The notes: generated by a model not told the origin, from the sequence alone. 64,000 nt of DNA from Rhodobacteraceae bacterium HLUCCO07 (GCA_001314705.1 LJSU01000001.1:42544-106543); one strand, 5' to 3'; positions 8,435 to 18,642 are shown, numbered from the stretch's first letter. Program-made: numbers and translations.

Positions 8435-9070
8435 ATGTTTGACGTTGGCTGGACCGAGCTTCTGCTCATCGGCATTGTCGCGCTGATCGTCGTGGGCCCC
8501 AAGGACCTGCCTGTCCTGTTCCGGAAGGTGGGCGAATTCGTGGGCAAGGCGCGCGGCATGGCCCGAGAATTCAGCCGTGCCATGAACGAGGCGGCGGACG
8601 AATCCGGCATGAAGGACACGGCAAATTCCCTGCGCTCGATTGCCGACCCCAAGAAAATGGGGCTCGATGCGGTGAAGGAAGCTGCGGATTTCCAGAAATG
8701 GGACCCTGACTCCGAGACCGCCAAGCTTGCTGAAGAGCGTCAGGAAGCCAAGCGCAAGACCCAGGAACTGGCCGCCAACAAGGCCGCCGCGCGCAAGGCC
8801 AAAGAGGCCCGCGCCGCACGTGAGGCCGAAGGTACCGACCAAGCCGACAGCACGGCAAGTGAGGCCCCCCCCGAGGCAAGCGAGCCCACCGGGAAATCCG
8901 CCGCGAAGAAAACGGCGACCAGAACGACGAGCAAAGCCGCCGCCAAACCAAAGACCGGCGAGAGCGCCACGAAGAAGCCCGCCGGGAAACCGGCCGCCAA
9001 GAAGCCGCCCCCAAAGAAAGCGGTTTCCAAGAAGACGACAGCCAAGAAAACCGACCAACAAGGCGGGTAA
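8435..9070 (+). CDS. tatB: Sec-independent protein translocase TatB
   Basis: 211 residues. [26 protein letters not shown] is the diagnostic TatB membrane helix with Glu8 and the GPKDLP hinge; an amphipathic helix follows. Residues from about 105 on are a very Lys/Ala/Pro-rich, histone-H1-like basic tail, unlike the short tail of E. coli TatB. The ATG at 8435 is chosen since it gives the family N-terminus; the upstream in-frame codons overlap tatA. It acts with TatC as the twin-arginine signal receptor. Confidence 0.96.
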   Translation: MFDVGWTELLLIGIVALIVVGPKDLPVLFRKVGEFVGKARGMAREFSRAMNEAADESGMKDTANSLRSIADPKKMGLDAVKEAADFQKWDPDSETAKLAEERQEAKRKTQELAANKAAARKAKEARAAREAEGTDQADSTASEAPPEASEPTGKSAAKKTATRTTSKAAAKPKTGESATKKPAGKPAAKKPPPKKAVSKKTTAKKTDQQGG

Positions 9071-9076
9071 ACCTCC

Positions 9077-10156
9077 ATGAGCCCATCAGACGCCCAAGAC
9101 GAGATCGAGGACAGTTCCGCCCCGCTGATCGAGCATCTGGCGGAGTTGCGCACGCGGCTCATCCGCTCGGTTCTGGCGTTCATCGTGGGCATCGTTCTGG
9201 CCTTCATCGTGGCCGAACCGATCCTGCAGTTCCTGCTTTTCCCGATCGAGGAAACGCTTCGGGCGATGGGTGACCCCGATCCGACGCTGCAATATACCTC
9301 GCCGCAGGAATACCTTTTCACGCTGTTTCGCATCTCGATGGTGTTCGGCTTCGCGCTGGCCTTTCCGGTGATTGGCGCGCAGATGTGGCGCTTCGTGGCA
9401 CCCGGACTCTACCGGTCCGAAAAATCCGCATTCCTGCCATTCCTGATCGCCTCGCCGGTGATGTTCCTGCTCGGTGCGTCCTTCGCGCAATTCGTCGTCA
9501 CGCCGTTGGCGATGCAGTTCTTCCTGGGCTTTGCCGATGTCAGTTCTATCTTTGCCAATCTTCTGGCAGTTGCGGCTGGCGATGCGCCATCCGACGCCGT
9601 CGAGGTTCCGGCAACGACCGAGGGCCTCAAGATCACCTTCTTCGGCAAGGTGAACGAGTCGCTCGACATCACGCTCAAGTTCATCATCGCATTCGGGCTT
9701 TGCTTCCAGCTTCCGGTGCTGCTCACGCTGATGGGCAAGGCCGGTCTGGTCAGTGCCGAGGGTCTGGGCAACGTCCGCAAATATGCCATGGTCGGCATCC
9801 TCCTGCTGGCCGCGCTGGTCACGCCCCCCGATGTCATCACGCAGTTGATCCTGTTCTCCGTGGTCTATGGCCTTTACGAAATCTCGATCGTCCTTGTCCG
9901 GCACGTCGAGAAAAAGCGCGAGGCGGAACTGAGGGCACAAGGCCTGTGGTTCGAAGATGAAGAAGATAAAGAGGACGATCATGAGAACCGGACGAATCCA
10001 GCGGCGACCGATCCCGAAGAGGAATTCGATGATCCGCTCATGCGCGAGCTGGACGACGAGATTGCCGCCGAGCAAGCACAGGATGATGGCGAAGGCGATG
10101 ATAACGATGAAGATGACGATGATCCCGATGACGGGATGGTAGACAAGTCAAAATGA
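9077..10156 (+). CDS. tatC: Sec-independent protein translocase TatC
   Basis: 359 residues. The N-terminal APLIEHLAELRTRLIRS is the conserved TatC signal-peptide-binding motif, and six membrane helices follow, with YTSPQEYLFTLFRISM-type loop residues. The family is usually about 250-300 residues; here residues about 290-359 form an extra highly acidic Asp/Glu tail. Six bases separate it from tatB, and its stop overlaps the next start (ATGA). Confidence 0.96.
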   Translation: MSPSDAQDEIEDSSAPLIEHLAELRTRLIRSVLAFIVGIVLAFIVAEPILQFLLFPIEETLRAMGDPDPTLQYTSPQEYLFTLFRISMVFGFALAFPVIGAQMWRFVAPGLYRSEKSAFLPFLIASPVMFLLGASFAQFVVTPLAMQFFLGFADVSSIFANLLAVAAGDAPSDAVEVPATTEGLKITFFGKVNESLDITLKFIIAFGLCFQLPVLLTLMGKAGLVSAEGLGNVRKYAMVGILLLAALVTPPDVITQLILFSVVYGLYEISIVLVRHVEKKREAELRAQGLWFEDEEDKEDDHENRTNPAATDPEEEFDDPLMRELDDEIAAEQAQDDGEGDDNDEDDDDPDDGMVDKSK

Positions 10157-10998
10157 CGGAAAAGACCCTCGCTCGCATCGCCGCAGCCCTCGAACGTATC
10201 GCACCGGCTCCCCATCCTGGCCCCGATTTCTCACGGGCCGATGGTTTCCTTTGGCATGTCGACCCCGAACGGCTCGAACCCGTGTCACGGATTTCGCGGG
10301 TCGATCTGTCCCTGCTTCTGGGGGTGGACCGGTCGCGCGATACGCTTCTGGCCAACACGCGTCAGTTCGCGCGCGGGCTGCCGGCCAACAATTCGCTTCT
10401 GTGGGGCGCGCGCGGCATGGGCAAGTCCTCGTTGGTCAAGGCCGTACATGCGGCGGTTCTGGAGGAAGGATTGCCGCTCAAGCTGGTCGAGCTACAGCGC
10501 GAAGACCTGCCTTCGGTCTCTCGGCTGCTGAACCTCCTGCGCGCGGCACCCGATTATCGTTTCCTGCTTTTTTGCGACGACCTTTCGTTCTCGCATGACG
10601 ATCAGCACTACAAGTCGCTCAAGGCGGTCCTCGACGGCGGGATCGAAGGGCGCCCCGACAACGTCGTGTTCTATGCCACCTCGAATCGCCGCCACCTGAT
10701 GCCTCGCGATATGATCGAGAATGAGCGTTCCACCGCGATCAATCCGTCCGAAGCGGTCGAGGAGAAGGTCTCGCTTTCTGATCGGTTCGGCTTGTGGCTG
10801 GGCTTCCATCCGTGCTCACAGGACGAGTACCTTGCCATGATCCGCGGGTATTGCGATCATTTCGGGATGCAGATCAAGGAGGATGATCTGCGCGCCGAGG
10901 CGATAGAATGGCAGGCTACACGCGGTGCGAGATCTGGTCGGGTCGCCTGGCAATACGTGACTGATCTGGCCGGGCGCAAGGGTGTTCGCCTGGAGTGA
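10153..10998 (+). CDS. DUF815-type ATP-binding protein
   Basis: 281 residues, P-loop ATPase. Walker A is GARGMGKSSLV (about residues 78-88) and the Walker B-like strand is FLLFCDDLSF. LLWGARGMGKS and YATSNRRHLMPRD are typical of the DUF815/YifB-neighbouring AAA family. The ATG overlaps tatC's stop by 4 nt, so it is coupled to tatABC. Cellular role not established. Confidence 0.85.
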   Translation: MTEKTLARIAAALERIAPAPHPGPDFSRADGFLWHVDPERLEPVSRISRVDLSLLLGVDRSRDTLLANTRQFARGLPANNSLLWGARGMGKSSLVKAVHAAVLEEGLPLKLVELQREDLPSVSRLLNLLRAAPDYRFLLFCDDLSFSHDDQHYKSLKAVLDGGIEGRPDNVVFYATSNRRHLMPRDMIENERSTAINPSEAVEEKVSLSDRFGLWLGFHPCSQDEYLAMIRGYCDHFGMQIKEDDLRAEAIEWQATRGARSGRVAWQYVTDLAGRKGVRLE

Positions 10999-11150
10999 TC
11001 TCCTGTGGGCCGACCGTTGCGTTTACCAATTTCGCCAAACGCATCAAAGCATCGGCCGGCAGCTGGATGGCAGCCGGACGGTGCACGCAAGTCACCCCCC
11101 GATTTTTGACCCCAGGCGGCTGTTAACCTCGCCGTGCGGCGGGTCAACAT

Positions 11151-12359
11151 TCATTGAAGATAGGGCATGGGATCGACCTGTGCGGTCCCCTTGGCGACCT
11201 GAAACTGAACGTATGGTGGGTTGCCTTCGGGCATCTCTGCAATCTTTTGCCCGCGCGTGACCTGGTCGCCGTTTGCCACCGACACCTTGTCCACGTTCAC
11301 ATAGACCGTGGCCAGCGAATTCGAGTGTTTGATCACCACGAACTGGACATTCTCGGTCGATTTCGTCACCGAAACCACGGTACCGGCTTCGGCGGAGGTC
11401 ACGGCCTCTCCTGGATCGGCTGTGAAGTCGATGCCATCATTCTTACCCTTTGAATATTCACGAATAATCCGCCCCTTGACAGGATAGGCCAATTCCCCCC
11501 CCGAGGGGGTCTCGGCTTGGCGCTGCTCGGGGGCGGAGTCGCTTTGCGTTTCCGCGGGTTCGGATTCGGCAACCGGTTGCGTGCCTTCCTCTGGCAAGGG
11601 CTGGGTCGCGCTTGGTGGAGTAGGCGTTGGTGATCCGCGGCCGGGTGGTTCCGTTTCCGGCTCAGCCGTTGTTCGCTCCGGTGGCGATGTTTCTGGAACC
11701 GGGATAAGCAAATATTGTCCTTCGCGAATCTTGAAATCGCTTCCCAGCCCGTTCCATTCGGCCAATGAACGCACGCTCACATCATAAAGGCGCGAGATGG
11801 TATAGACCGTCTCGCCCCGGACAACCTTGTGCCTTTTGGGCTCCAACCCTCTGGCAACCTTTTGTTTTTCAGGTTGGCTGTCGGATTCGAGGGTGGTGGT
11901 TTCGATTTCCTGTTCCCCGGCGCGGTCGATGGCTCCCCCGGCCAGCGTCGTGATATCGATCCCCGGCGGCTGGATCGGCCCAGTCGTGGGCGAGCCGGTC
12001 TCCGGCGAAGGTTCGGCAACGCGGCGTGGCAAGGCCACGACCTCGCCCGCGCGCAAATTGTCATCCGGCTGCAGGCCGTTATAGCGCGCCAATTCCGCGG
12101 CATCCGCTCCGACGCGGGCCGCAAGATCGGTCACGGTATCATCGCGCCTTGCGACGGCGACCTGATAATTCGGATAGGAAATAACACCGCGGTCATCCGC
12201 GTCGGGACGTTTCGCTGTCGCCATGCGGGCCGCCTCGGCCGTGTCCAGACCCGAGCCGAAAGCCCCTCGCATGTCGAAATCAAGCGGCTGTTCACAGGCC
12301 GCCAGAGTGATCGCGACACTGGCCAGAAGATATGATTTCAAATACTTGGAAAAGCTCAT
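11151..12359 (-). CDS. LysM/M23-family lipoprotein, NlpD/EnvC-like
   Basis: 402 residues. The signal peptide ends in lipobox LAAC (Cys about 22), so it is an outer-membrane lipoprotein. Two LysM domains (about residues 63-110 and 175-220) bind peptidoglycan, a Pro/Glu/Ser-rich linker follows, and a C-terminal M23 (LytM) domain covers about residues 295-402. The metal ligands are degenerate: the HxxxD position reads NDGIDF and the HxH position VQFQV. It is therefore probably an amidase activator like NlpD rather than a hydrolase. It follows pcm and surE, the same order as nlpD in other proteobacteria. Confidence 0.9.
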   Translation of the reverse strand: MSFSKYLKSYLLASVAITLAACEQPLDFDMRGAFGSGLDTAEAARMATAKRPDADDRGVISYPNYQVAVARRDDTVTDLAARVGADAAELARYNGLQPDDNLRAGEVVALPRRVAEPSPETGSPTTGPIQPPGIDITTLAGGAIDRAGEQEIETTTLESDSQPEKQKVARGLEPKRHKVVRGETVYTISRLYDVSVRSLAEWNGLGSDFKIREGQYLLIPVPETSPPERTTAEPETEPPGRGSPTPTPPSATQPLPEEGTQPVAESEPAETQSDSAPEQRQAETPSGGELAYPVKGRIIREYSKGKNDGIDFTADPGEAVTSAEAGTVVSVTKSTENVQFVVIKHSNSLATVYVNVDKVSVANGDQVTRGQKIAEMPEGNPPYVQFQVAKGTAQVDPMPYLQ

Positions 12360-12419
12360 CTTTAACCCTCATCCTGCCTCTTGTTCGGTCGAGGCTTGGC
12401 TTTGCTCCAACGCGTGGTC

Positions 12420-13073
12420 TCACGTATCCTTGCCAAGTCCTTCCAGCAAGGGAACGAAACGCACCGGCCGCAATTCCTCGTACTCGAAACCTGTCTCGTT
12501 GCGCGTCACCTTGATCAGGCTTTGGACTGTGTCGGACCGACCGACCGGAACCACCATGATACCCCCGATTTTCAGCTGGGCCAAGAGCGGGCCAGGCGGG
12601 TCCTCGGCGGCCGCGGTCACGATGATACGGTCGAACGGTGCCTGTTCGGGCAGACCATGGCTGCCATCCGTCGTCATCGCGATTATGTTGTTGAGGTCAA
12701 GTGAGGCGAAAAGGGCAGCAGCCTCCTGGACGAGGCGCCGATGCCGATCAACGGTGTAAACCCTACGTGCCAACTGGCTGAGGACGGCAGCCTGATAACC
12801 CGAACCCGTGCCAACTTCGAGAACCTTGTCGCGCGGGGAAACGGCCAGTGCCTGTGTCATGAGCCCAACCACCGAAGGTTGCGAGATCGTCTGGCCACAG
12901 GCTATCGGCAACGGCATGTCCTCATAAGCCCGCTCTGAAAACAGACCGCGCACGAACAGTCCGCGATCAATCCTTTCCATGGAAGCCAGAACCCGCTGGT
13001 CTGTTACCCCCTTCGAGCGCAATGCGAAAAGAAACCGCATCTGGCGCTCGGCGTTATCGCCAGACTCGGTCAT
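12420..13073 (-). CDS. pcm: Protein-L-isoaspartate O-methyltransferase
   Basis: 217 residues, the usual length. It repairs isoaspartyl residues using S-adenosylmethionine. [20 protein letters not shown] is the conserved substrate/catalytic region and [15 protein letters not shown] the SAM-binding loop. Cytosolic. Its start overlaps the surE stop by 4 nt, making surE-pcm translationally coupled. Confidence 0.96.
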   Translation of the reverse strand: MTESGDNAERQMRFLFALRSKGVTDQRVLASMERIDRGLFVRGLFSERAYEDMPLPIACGQTISQPSVVGLMTQALAVSPRDKVLEVGTGSGYQAAVLSQLARRVYTVDRHRRLVQEAAALFASLDLNNIIAMTTDGSHGLPEQAPFDRIIVTAAAEDPPGPLLAQLKIGGIMVVPVGRSDTVQSLIKVTRNETGFEYEELRPVRFVPLLEGLGKDT

Positions 13074-13849
13074 TCGATCGACTTGAGTGAATCGAGAACA
13101 TCATGCGCTGTCAGGTCGGCGCGCATCGGCGTGACGGATATGTAACCATCGAGATTTGCCTTGGCGTCCGTTCCTGGCGCTGTCGGTCGGTGCTGTTCAC
13201 CGCCGCGGACCCACAGGAATTTTCGCCCCGAAGGCGAGTGGTGCGGTTCCACCGTGAAACGTGTGTGCTTGCGAAACCCTTGAGCTGCAGCCCTCACTCC
13301 CGCCACCGCCGCGGCGCTGACAGGAGGAAAATTCACGTTATAGAAGAGCCTGTAATCCGACGATTCCCTGGGGTTGATGGTCATAACTCGCCGGATCACA
13401 TCGGCCCCATGCACACGAGCGGCCTCGAATGGATCGTCAGCGTGAACATTCTGTGGTCCGAGATATTGTGACAGCGCAAAAGACGTTATGCGTTGGAGTG
13501 CGCCTTCCATCGCTCCGCCCAAGGTCCCTGAATAGAGTGCATTCTCGGCCGAGTTGTTACCGCGGTTCACGCCCGAAAGGATCAGGTCTGGACGTTCGCC
13601 CATTACGTCATGCAGCCCCGCCATGACGCAATCGGCCGGGCTGCCTTCCGCGGCATATCGGCGCTCGCCCATCTTGGCGATCATCATGGGATGGGTATAG
13701 CTGATGCAGTGGGCGACACCTGACTGCTCGAACGCAGGTGCAACGGTCCAGACCTCGCCCTCTGGTCCTGCAAGATCGGTTGCGATCTCATGCAATACTG
13801 CAAGCCCAGGTGCGTTGATTCCGTCGTCGTTCGTGATGAGAATACGCAT
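13070..13849 (-). CDS. surE: 5'/3'-nucleotidase SurE
   Basis: 259 residues. [16 protein letters not shown] carries the metal-binding NDD motif; [22 protein letters not shown] is the second conserved active-site loop. It is a survival-protein nucleotidase that hydrolyses nucleoside monophosphates. The start is placed at MRIL, with AAAGGG 6 nt upstream; an ATG 9 codons earlier (13876) is possible but not homologous. First gene of surE-pcm-nlpD-like. Confidence 0.95.
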   Translation of the reverse strand: MRILITNDDGINAPGLAVLHEIATDLAGPEGEVWTVAPAFEQSGVAHCISYTHPMMIAKMGERRYAAEGSPADCVMAGLHDVMGERPDLILSGVNRGNNSAENALYSGTLGGAMEGALQRITSFALSQYLGPQNVHADDPFEAARVHGADVIRRVMTINPRESSDYRLFYNVNFPPVSAAAVAGVRAAAQGFRKHTRFTVEPHHSPSGRKFLWVRGGEQHRPTAPGTDAKANLDGYISVTPMRADLTAHDVLDSLKSIE

Positions 13850-13953
13850 GATCGGCCCTTTGCTTGCCAATTTCATAGCCGCTCCGCCCCTCTATGAACC
13901 AGACAAAAGGGCGTGCAAGAACGACCGGTTAAGAAGTTCATCAGGAATTGTGT

Positions 13954-14622
13954 CTATTTGTCTTCACCGTGCTGGTCGCGCAGCCCGACTGAGTACAAAA
14001 GCCGCAGGGCTTCGTCATAAGGAGCGGCCAATGAAGTACGGTCTTCTCCGGGAAAGAAGCGGGCGCGGGTAGCGGTTGCCATCGGGCGTGGGGCGAGAAC
14101 ATGAACCTGCGTGCTTGACCTCGCTTTTTCAGCTGCCCAACTCGTGGCAAGCGCGATCTGAGCTGCTTTGGTGGCACCATATGCGCCAAAGAATTTTTCG
14201 CCCGCGTGGGGGTCATCGAAGAAGAGTGCCTTGCCCGTTTCGCTCAAGAGGGGGGCAACAAAGGCGATCAAGGTACCACTTGCCGTCACGTTGATGGATA
14301 CCGACTTATCCCAATCCTTGGAGTCGATATGGTCGGCGGGCGACAGAGGGGCCGCGTGGATTGCACAATGTGCCCAGATGTCGGCACTGCCCCATCGGTC
14401 ATAGATTGATCGACACAACTGGGCCATGGCATCTGCCTTGGAGATGTCCATCGGGGCCAGTGTCGCGCTGCCGCCTTTTGACTGGATGCGGTCATCCAAT
14501 TCTTCCAAGGCGCCTGTGGTGCGGGCCACGGCCACGATGTGATGGGTGTCGCACAGTGCTTCTGCGAGCCCCGCCCCTAGGCCACGGGACGCACCGGTAA
14601 TGAGAGCGATCTTCTTTTCCAT
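13954..14622 (-). CDS. SDR-family oxidoreductase
   Basis: 222 residues, classical short-chain dehydrogenase size. TGASRGLG (about 9-16) binds NAD(P), and YGATK is the catalytic Tyr-x-x-x-Lys. The usual NAG motif is replaced by CAI in WAHCAIHA, and Ser of the triad is not obvious (FFDDPH), so activity may be altered. Substrate unknown. It stands between surE and a small conserved gene, on the same strand. Confidence 0.87.
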   Translation of the reverse strand: MEKKIALITGASRGLGAGLAEALCDTHHIVAVARTTGALEELDDRIQSKGGSATLAPMDISKADAMAQLCRSIYDRWGSADIWAHCAIHAAPLSPADHIDSKDWDKSVSINVTASGTLIAFVAPLLSETGKALFFDDPHAGEKFFGAYGATKAAQIALATSWAAEKARSSTQVHVLAPRPMATATRARFFPGEDRTSLAAPYDEALRLLYSVGLRDQHGEDK

Positions 14623-14719
14623 AATCGCGGTTTGGGCGGATTGGAGGCTAACGTCAAGGGGGCAGGGAGCTGCATGAGGCGTGTTTCAAAGAGGTTGGAA
14701 TCCGAACTGACACCGTGCC

Positions 14720-14986
14720 TCAGGGTAATTTTAGCACTTTCGTTCCTTGGCCTGACGCAATCACGATGGCACCATCGCCAATTGCCATGACCTTGCCTCC
14801 CAGTGCGTCATCGCCCAATTTCACGCGCTGCACCTGGCCTGAAGAGCTCCGCAACAGTGCACCTGGCGATTCTTGATCGCCGAAGATGCCAATGAGCACC
14901 GTGCGACCACGGGGGAGTGTGTCACGCGACTTGGCGAGCAAGCCAACATTTACGGTTTCGTCTGTTATCGGTTCCTGATCGGACAT
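14720..14986 (-). CDS. Small conserved hypothetical protein (PilP-like fold possible)
   Basis: 88 residues from the ATG at 14986 (MSDQEPITDETVNVG). The longer frame begins 38 codons upstream but adds a sequence unlike the rest. It holds a beta-rich repeat of the form VQRVKLGDDALGGKVMAIGDGAIVI, reminiscent of the small-barrel domain of PilP/GspC, though this is only a resemblance. No signal peptide. It lies downstream of purF on the same strand. Function unknown. Confidence 0.65.
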   Translation of the reverse strand: MSDQEPITDETVNVGLLAKSRDTLPRGRTVLIGIFGDQESPGALLRSSSGQVQRVKLGDDALGGKVMAIGDGAIVIASGQGTKVLKLP

Positions 14987-15112
14987 CCTTGGGCTTTCGG
15001 TTCCGTAAAGCTGATGCGAGAACCGGTCGGATATGCCCAAAATGGGCGCGTTTAAAGCGCCAATCGCGCCGCCTCTTTCGCATGCGCAGAATTGTGCCAA
15101 CCCATCATCAGA

Positions 15113-16597
15113 TCACTCGGCAGCTTTCAGTTCAAAGCCCTTTTCAATCATGTCCGAAGGTGCGACAGGATATTCTCCCGAGAAACATGCATCACAGTAC
15201 TGGGGGCAACTCGCGTTGCGCCCATTCGCTTCGCCCACCGCGCGGTAAAGGCCATCCAGAGAGACGAATTTTATGCTGTCGACGTTGAGATGCTGTCGCA
15301 TTTCGTCTTCACTCATGGTCGCTGCAAGAAGCTTTTCGCGTTGCGGCGTGTCAACGCCATAGAAACAGGGCCATGCTGTTGGCGGACTCGCAATGCGGAA
15401 ATGAACTTCCCTTGCCCCGGCATCTAGGATCATCTCCTTGATCTTGCGGCTCGTGGTTCCGCGCACAACGCTGTCGTCAACCAGCACGACCCTTTTGTCA
15501 CGAATGAGTGCCCGATTGACGTTCAGCTTCAAACGGACACCCATGTTGCGAATCTGTTCGGTCGGTTCGATAAAGGTGCGCCCCATGTATTGGTTGCGGA
15601 TGATTCCCATTCCGAACGGGATGCCGCTTTCATGGGCATAACCTATGGCCGCAGGCGTCCCGCTGTCGGGTACAGCACAGACGATATCGGCCTCAACAGG
15701 AGCTTCGCGCGCGAGTTCAACCCCGATCTGGCGGCGGGTTTCGTAGACTGAGCGCCCACCGATGATGCTGTCGGGACGCGAAAAATAAACGTGTTCGAAC
15801 ACGCAAAAACGAGATTTCTTCCGGCGGAACGGGAAATGGCTCTCAACTCCGTCACCATTGATAACGACCATTTCGCCCGGTGCGATTTCGCGCTCGAACG
15901 TGGCGCCGATGATATCAAGCGCGCAGGTCTCTGAACTGAGTACCCAGCCGTCGGCGATTCGGCCCAGAACAAGTGGACGGACCCCCAAGGGGTCGCGTAC
16001 GCCGATCAACTTGGTCCGTGTCATGGCAACGATGGAGAAGGCGCCTTCCACCCGGCGGAGCGCGTCCTGCATGCGCTCGGGGATGTCTCGCTGCAAAGAT
16101 CGAGCCATCAAATGGATGATACATTCACTGTCCGAAGAACTTTGAAAGATCGAGCCGCGCTCGATCAACTCGCACCGCAATGCTTCGGCATTGGTAATAT
16201 TGCCGTTATGTGCGATCGCTGCGCCGCCCATCGAGAACTCACCGAAAAACGGTTGCACGTCACGGATTTGAGCGGCTTTCGATCCAGCCGTGGAATACCG
16301 GACATGACCTATTGCCAATGGGCCAGGCAGAGTTTCCATCAATGATTGCTTCGTGAAGTTATCACGCACATACCCAAAACGCCGGGCCGAGTTGAACCCT
16401 TCATCGGGATCATGGCTGACGATGCCGCCCGCTTCCTGACCGCGATGTTGCAATGCGTGCAAGCCGAGTGCGACGAAATTCGCCGCGTCCGACAAGCCGA
16501 TTACGCCGAACACGCCGCATTCTTCCTTCAGCTTGTCATCGTCAAATGGGTGAGCAGGGGGCATCGGGCGGGACAAGACTGGCATCTCCGAATCCAT
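15113..16597 (-). CDS. purF: Amidophosphoribosyltransferase
   Basis: About 494 residues. It makes phosphoribosylamine from PRPP and glutamine, the first committed purine step. The N-terminal nucleophile amidotransferase begins at Cys in KEECGVFGVIG after a short propeptide; RYSTAG and NGNITN are glutamine-site loops, and VVLVDDSVVRGTT is the PRPP loop. Three ATGs are possible (16597, 16585, 16564); 16597 has the best spaced GAGGGG. It follows cvpA, as in E. coli. Confidence 0.95.
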   Translation of the reverse strand: MDSEMPVLSRPMPPAHPFDDDKLKEECGVFGVIGLSDAANFVALGLHALQHRGQEAGGIVSHDPDEGFNSARRFGYVRDNFTKQSLMETLPGPLAIGHVRYSTAGSKAAQIRDVQPFFGEFSMGGAAIAHNGNITNAEALRCELIERGSIFQSSSDSECIIHLMARSLQRDIPERMQDALRRVEGAFSIVAMTRTKLIGVRDPLGVRPLVLGRIADGWVLSSETCALDIIGATFEREIAPGEMVVINGDGVESHFPFRRKKSRFCVFEHVYFSRPDSIIGGRSVYETRRQIGVELAREAPVEADIVCAVPDSGTPAAIGYAHESGIPFGMGIIRNQYMGRTFIEPTEQIRNMGVRLKLNVNRALIRDKRVVLVDDSVVRGTTSRKIKEMILDAGAREVHFRIASPPTAWPCFYGVDTPQREKLLAATMSEDEMRQHLNVDSIKFVSLDGLYRAVGEANGRNASCPQYCDACFSGEYPVAPSDMIEKGFELKAAE

Positions 16598-16692
16598 CGC
16601 TTCGCGTGCCCCTCTAATATTAGGTCCGGAGGCGCATGTCACGAAAGGATCACACAATTACGAACATGGGGCCGGCAGGATCACGTTTTGCA

Positions 16693-17253
16693 TCATTGCT
16701 CTGACGAACAACCACCCACGAGTTGCTCGTATTGCAGCGTGATCCAGCCAAGCGCTTGCTGTGGGTTTCCGTCCTCAATTCGATCGGTCAACCGCGCAAA
16801 GACGCGATGAGACCGGCTGTCGTCGATCATCTGGATGTCCTGGGTCGTGATGACGGTCTCATAGATGAAAAACGCGATTGCGATCAGAAGGACCCCGCGG
16901 AATACGCCGAACAGGAACCCCGCACCCTGATCTAGCCCGCCCAGGACCGAGCGCTGAACCAGGGACGAAAAAAGTGGCGTGAAAAGGGATGCAACGACGA
17001 GCGTAAGGGCAAAAATCCCGGCAAAACCGGCAATCATCGATAATTCGCAACTGTCGGTGAGGAAGCTTCCGATTACTGGAATCTCCTTGGCCAAGGGCTG
17101 GACCTGCGGTGCGAACAGGAACGCGACGACGGCAGCCACGACCCACCCGACGATGGCCAGTGTCTCACGGACAAAACCGCGGGAATAGGCGAGAAGGGCC
17201 GAGATCACGATGACCAACGCGACACTGCCGTCGACTAGGGTGAAGCCTTCCAT
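16693..17253 (-). CDS. cvpA: CvpA-family membrane protein
   Basis: 186 residues with four predicted membrane helices: DGSVALVIVISALLAYSRGF, then VGWVVAAVVAFLF, MIAGFAGIFALTLVVASLF and FGVFRGVLLIAIAFFI. ARGFVRE-like SRGFVRET matches the CvpA signature. Family members are linked to colicin V secretion and envelope homeostasis. It sits just upstream of purF, the classical cvpA-purF order, and 24 bp after radA. Confidence 0.9.
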   Translation of the reverse strand: MEGFTLVDGSVALVIVISALLAYSRGFVRETLAIVGWVVAAVVAFLFAPQVQPLAKEIPVIGSFLTDSCELSMIAGFAGIFALTLVVASLFTPLFSSLVQRSVLGGLDQGAGFLFGVFRGVLLIAIAFFIYETVITTQDIQMIDDSRSHRVFARLTDRIEDGNPQQALGWITLQYEQLVGGCSSEQ

Positions 17254-17277
17254 GTCCGTCCTTCTCTTTTCCCGATG

Positions 17278-18642
17278 TCAGCCCGCGCCGAACATGTCTC
17301 CTACAAAACCTGTCAGGTCGCCAAATCGGTTCAGAGTGAGACCGGCGATATTGACGGGTTTTCCGCCCGATGGAACGATAGCTGCGGTGAAACCAAGTTT
17401 TTGAGCCTCTTTCAACCTGTTTTCGCCTTGCGAGACAGCGCGCAGAGCGCCGGAGAGACTGATTTCGCCGAAAATGACCGTATCCGGTGGAAGGCTGGTA
17501 TCCTCGCGTGCCGACAAGAGGGCCGCGGCAACGGCAAGGTCCGCGGCGGGTTCCGAGATCTTCATTCCACCCGCGACGTTGAGATAGACATCTAGCCCCG
17601 CAAACGGGATCCCGCAGCGCGCCTCGAGTACGGCGAGGATCATCGAGAGGCGGCCGCCATCCCATCCGACCACGGTGCGTCGCGGTTGAGAAAGTGAAGA
17701 AGGCGCGACAAGAGCTTGAAATTCAACAAGAAGAGGGCGTGTCCCTTCGATTCCGGCGAAGACGGCTGAACCGGGAGACGGGGCGCCCCGTTCGGACAGG
17801 AACAAGGCAGAGGGATTCGCGACCTCTGCCAGACCGCTGCCTGTCATCTCGAAAACACCGATTTCGTCGGCGGGGCCGAAGCGGTTCTTGACGGCACGCA
17901 GGATGCGAAACTGGTGTCCGCGCTCGCCTTCGAAATAGAGCACGGTGTCGACCATGTGCTCGACGACGCGGGGGCCCGCGATCTGGCCATCCTTGGTCAC
18001 GTGGCCGACCAGAATGACCGACATGCCCATGCGCTTGGCAAAACTGGTCAACTCATGCGCGGCGGCCCGCACCTGGGAGACCGAACCGGGGGCGCTTTCG
18101 ACATTGTCGGCCCACATCGTCTGGATCGAGTCGATGACCACGAGGCCCGGTCGCTCGGCTTCGAGCGTGGTCAGGATGTCACGCAGGTTGGTTTCCGCGG
18201 CAAGCTGCACGGGGGCATCCAGAAGGTCGAGCCGCGTCGCTCTCATGCGCACTTGAGCGCTCGCCTCTTCACCGGAAACATATATTGTTTTCATGCCCTT
18301 ACGAGCGAAAGCTGCTATCGCCTGCAAGAGCAGGGTCGATTTGCCGATGCCCGGATCTCCGCCCACGAGGATTGCCGACGCCGGAACAAGACCACCGCCA
18401 AGCACACGATCCAGCTCGGCCAGCCCGCTTTGAGCGCGTGGAGGCGGGTCTTCTTGTGTTCCAAGATCGCTCAGTTTCACAGGGGCGCCACGCCGTGCCC
18501 CAAGCGATTTCGAGGCTGGCCCGCTGGACAGCGGGCGCTCTTCGACGATGGAATTCCACTGGCCGCAGGCATCGCAGCGGCCGGACCACTTGGAAAAATG
18601 TGCGCCGCAGGCGGTGCAGGTGAATTGCGGTTTTTTCGCCAT
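17278..18642 (-). CDS. radA: DNA repair protein RadA
   Basis: 454 residues. The N-terminal zinc finger is CTACGAHFSKWSGRCDAC; the RecA-like core has Walker A GGDPGIGKSTLL; VKNRFGPADEIG is the RadA-specific KNRFG motif; a C-terminal Lon-protease-like domain contains GLDVYLNVAGG. It promotes branch migration in recombination. The start is at MAKKPQF, since a further 12 upstream codons do not resemble the family. Confidence 0.96.
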   Translation of the reverse strand: MAKKPQFTCTACGAHFSKWSGRCDACGQWNSIVEERPLSSGPASKSLGARRGAPVKLSDLGTQEDPPPRAQSGLAELDRVLGGGLVPASAILVGGDPGIGKSTLLLQAIAAFARKGMKTIYVSGEEASAQVRMRATRLDLLDAPVQLAAETNLRDILTTLEAERPGLVVIDSIQTMWADNVESAPGSVSQVRAAAHELTSFAKRMGMSVILVGHVTKDGQIAGPRVVEHMVDTVLYFEGERGHQFRILRAVKNRFGPADEIGVFEMTGSGLAEVANPSALFLSERGAPSPGSAVFAGIEGTRPLLVEFQALVAPSSLSQPRRTVVGWDGGRLSMILAVLEARCGIPFAGLDVYLNVAGGMKISEPAADLAVAAALLSAREDTSLPPDTVIFGEISLSGALRAVSQGENRLKEAQKLGFTAAIVPSGGKPVNIAGLTLNRFGDLTGFVGDMFGAG

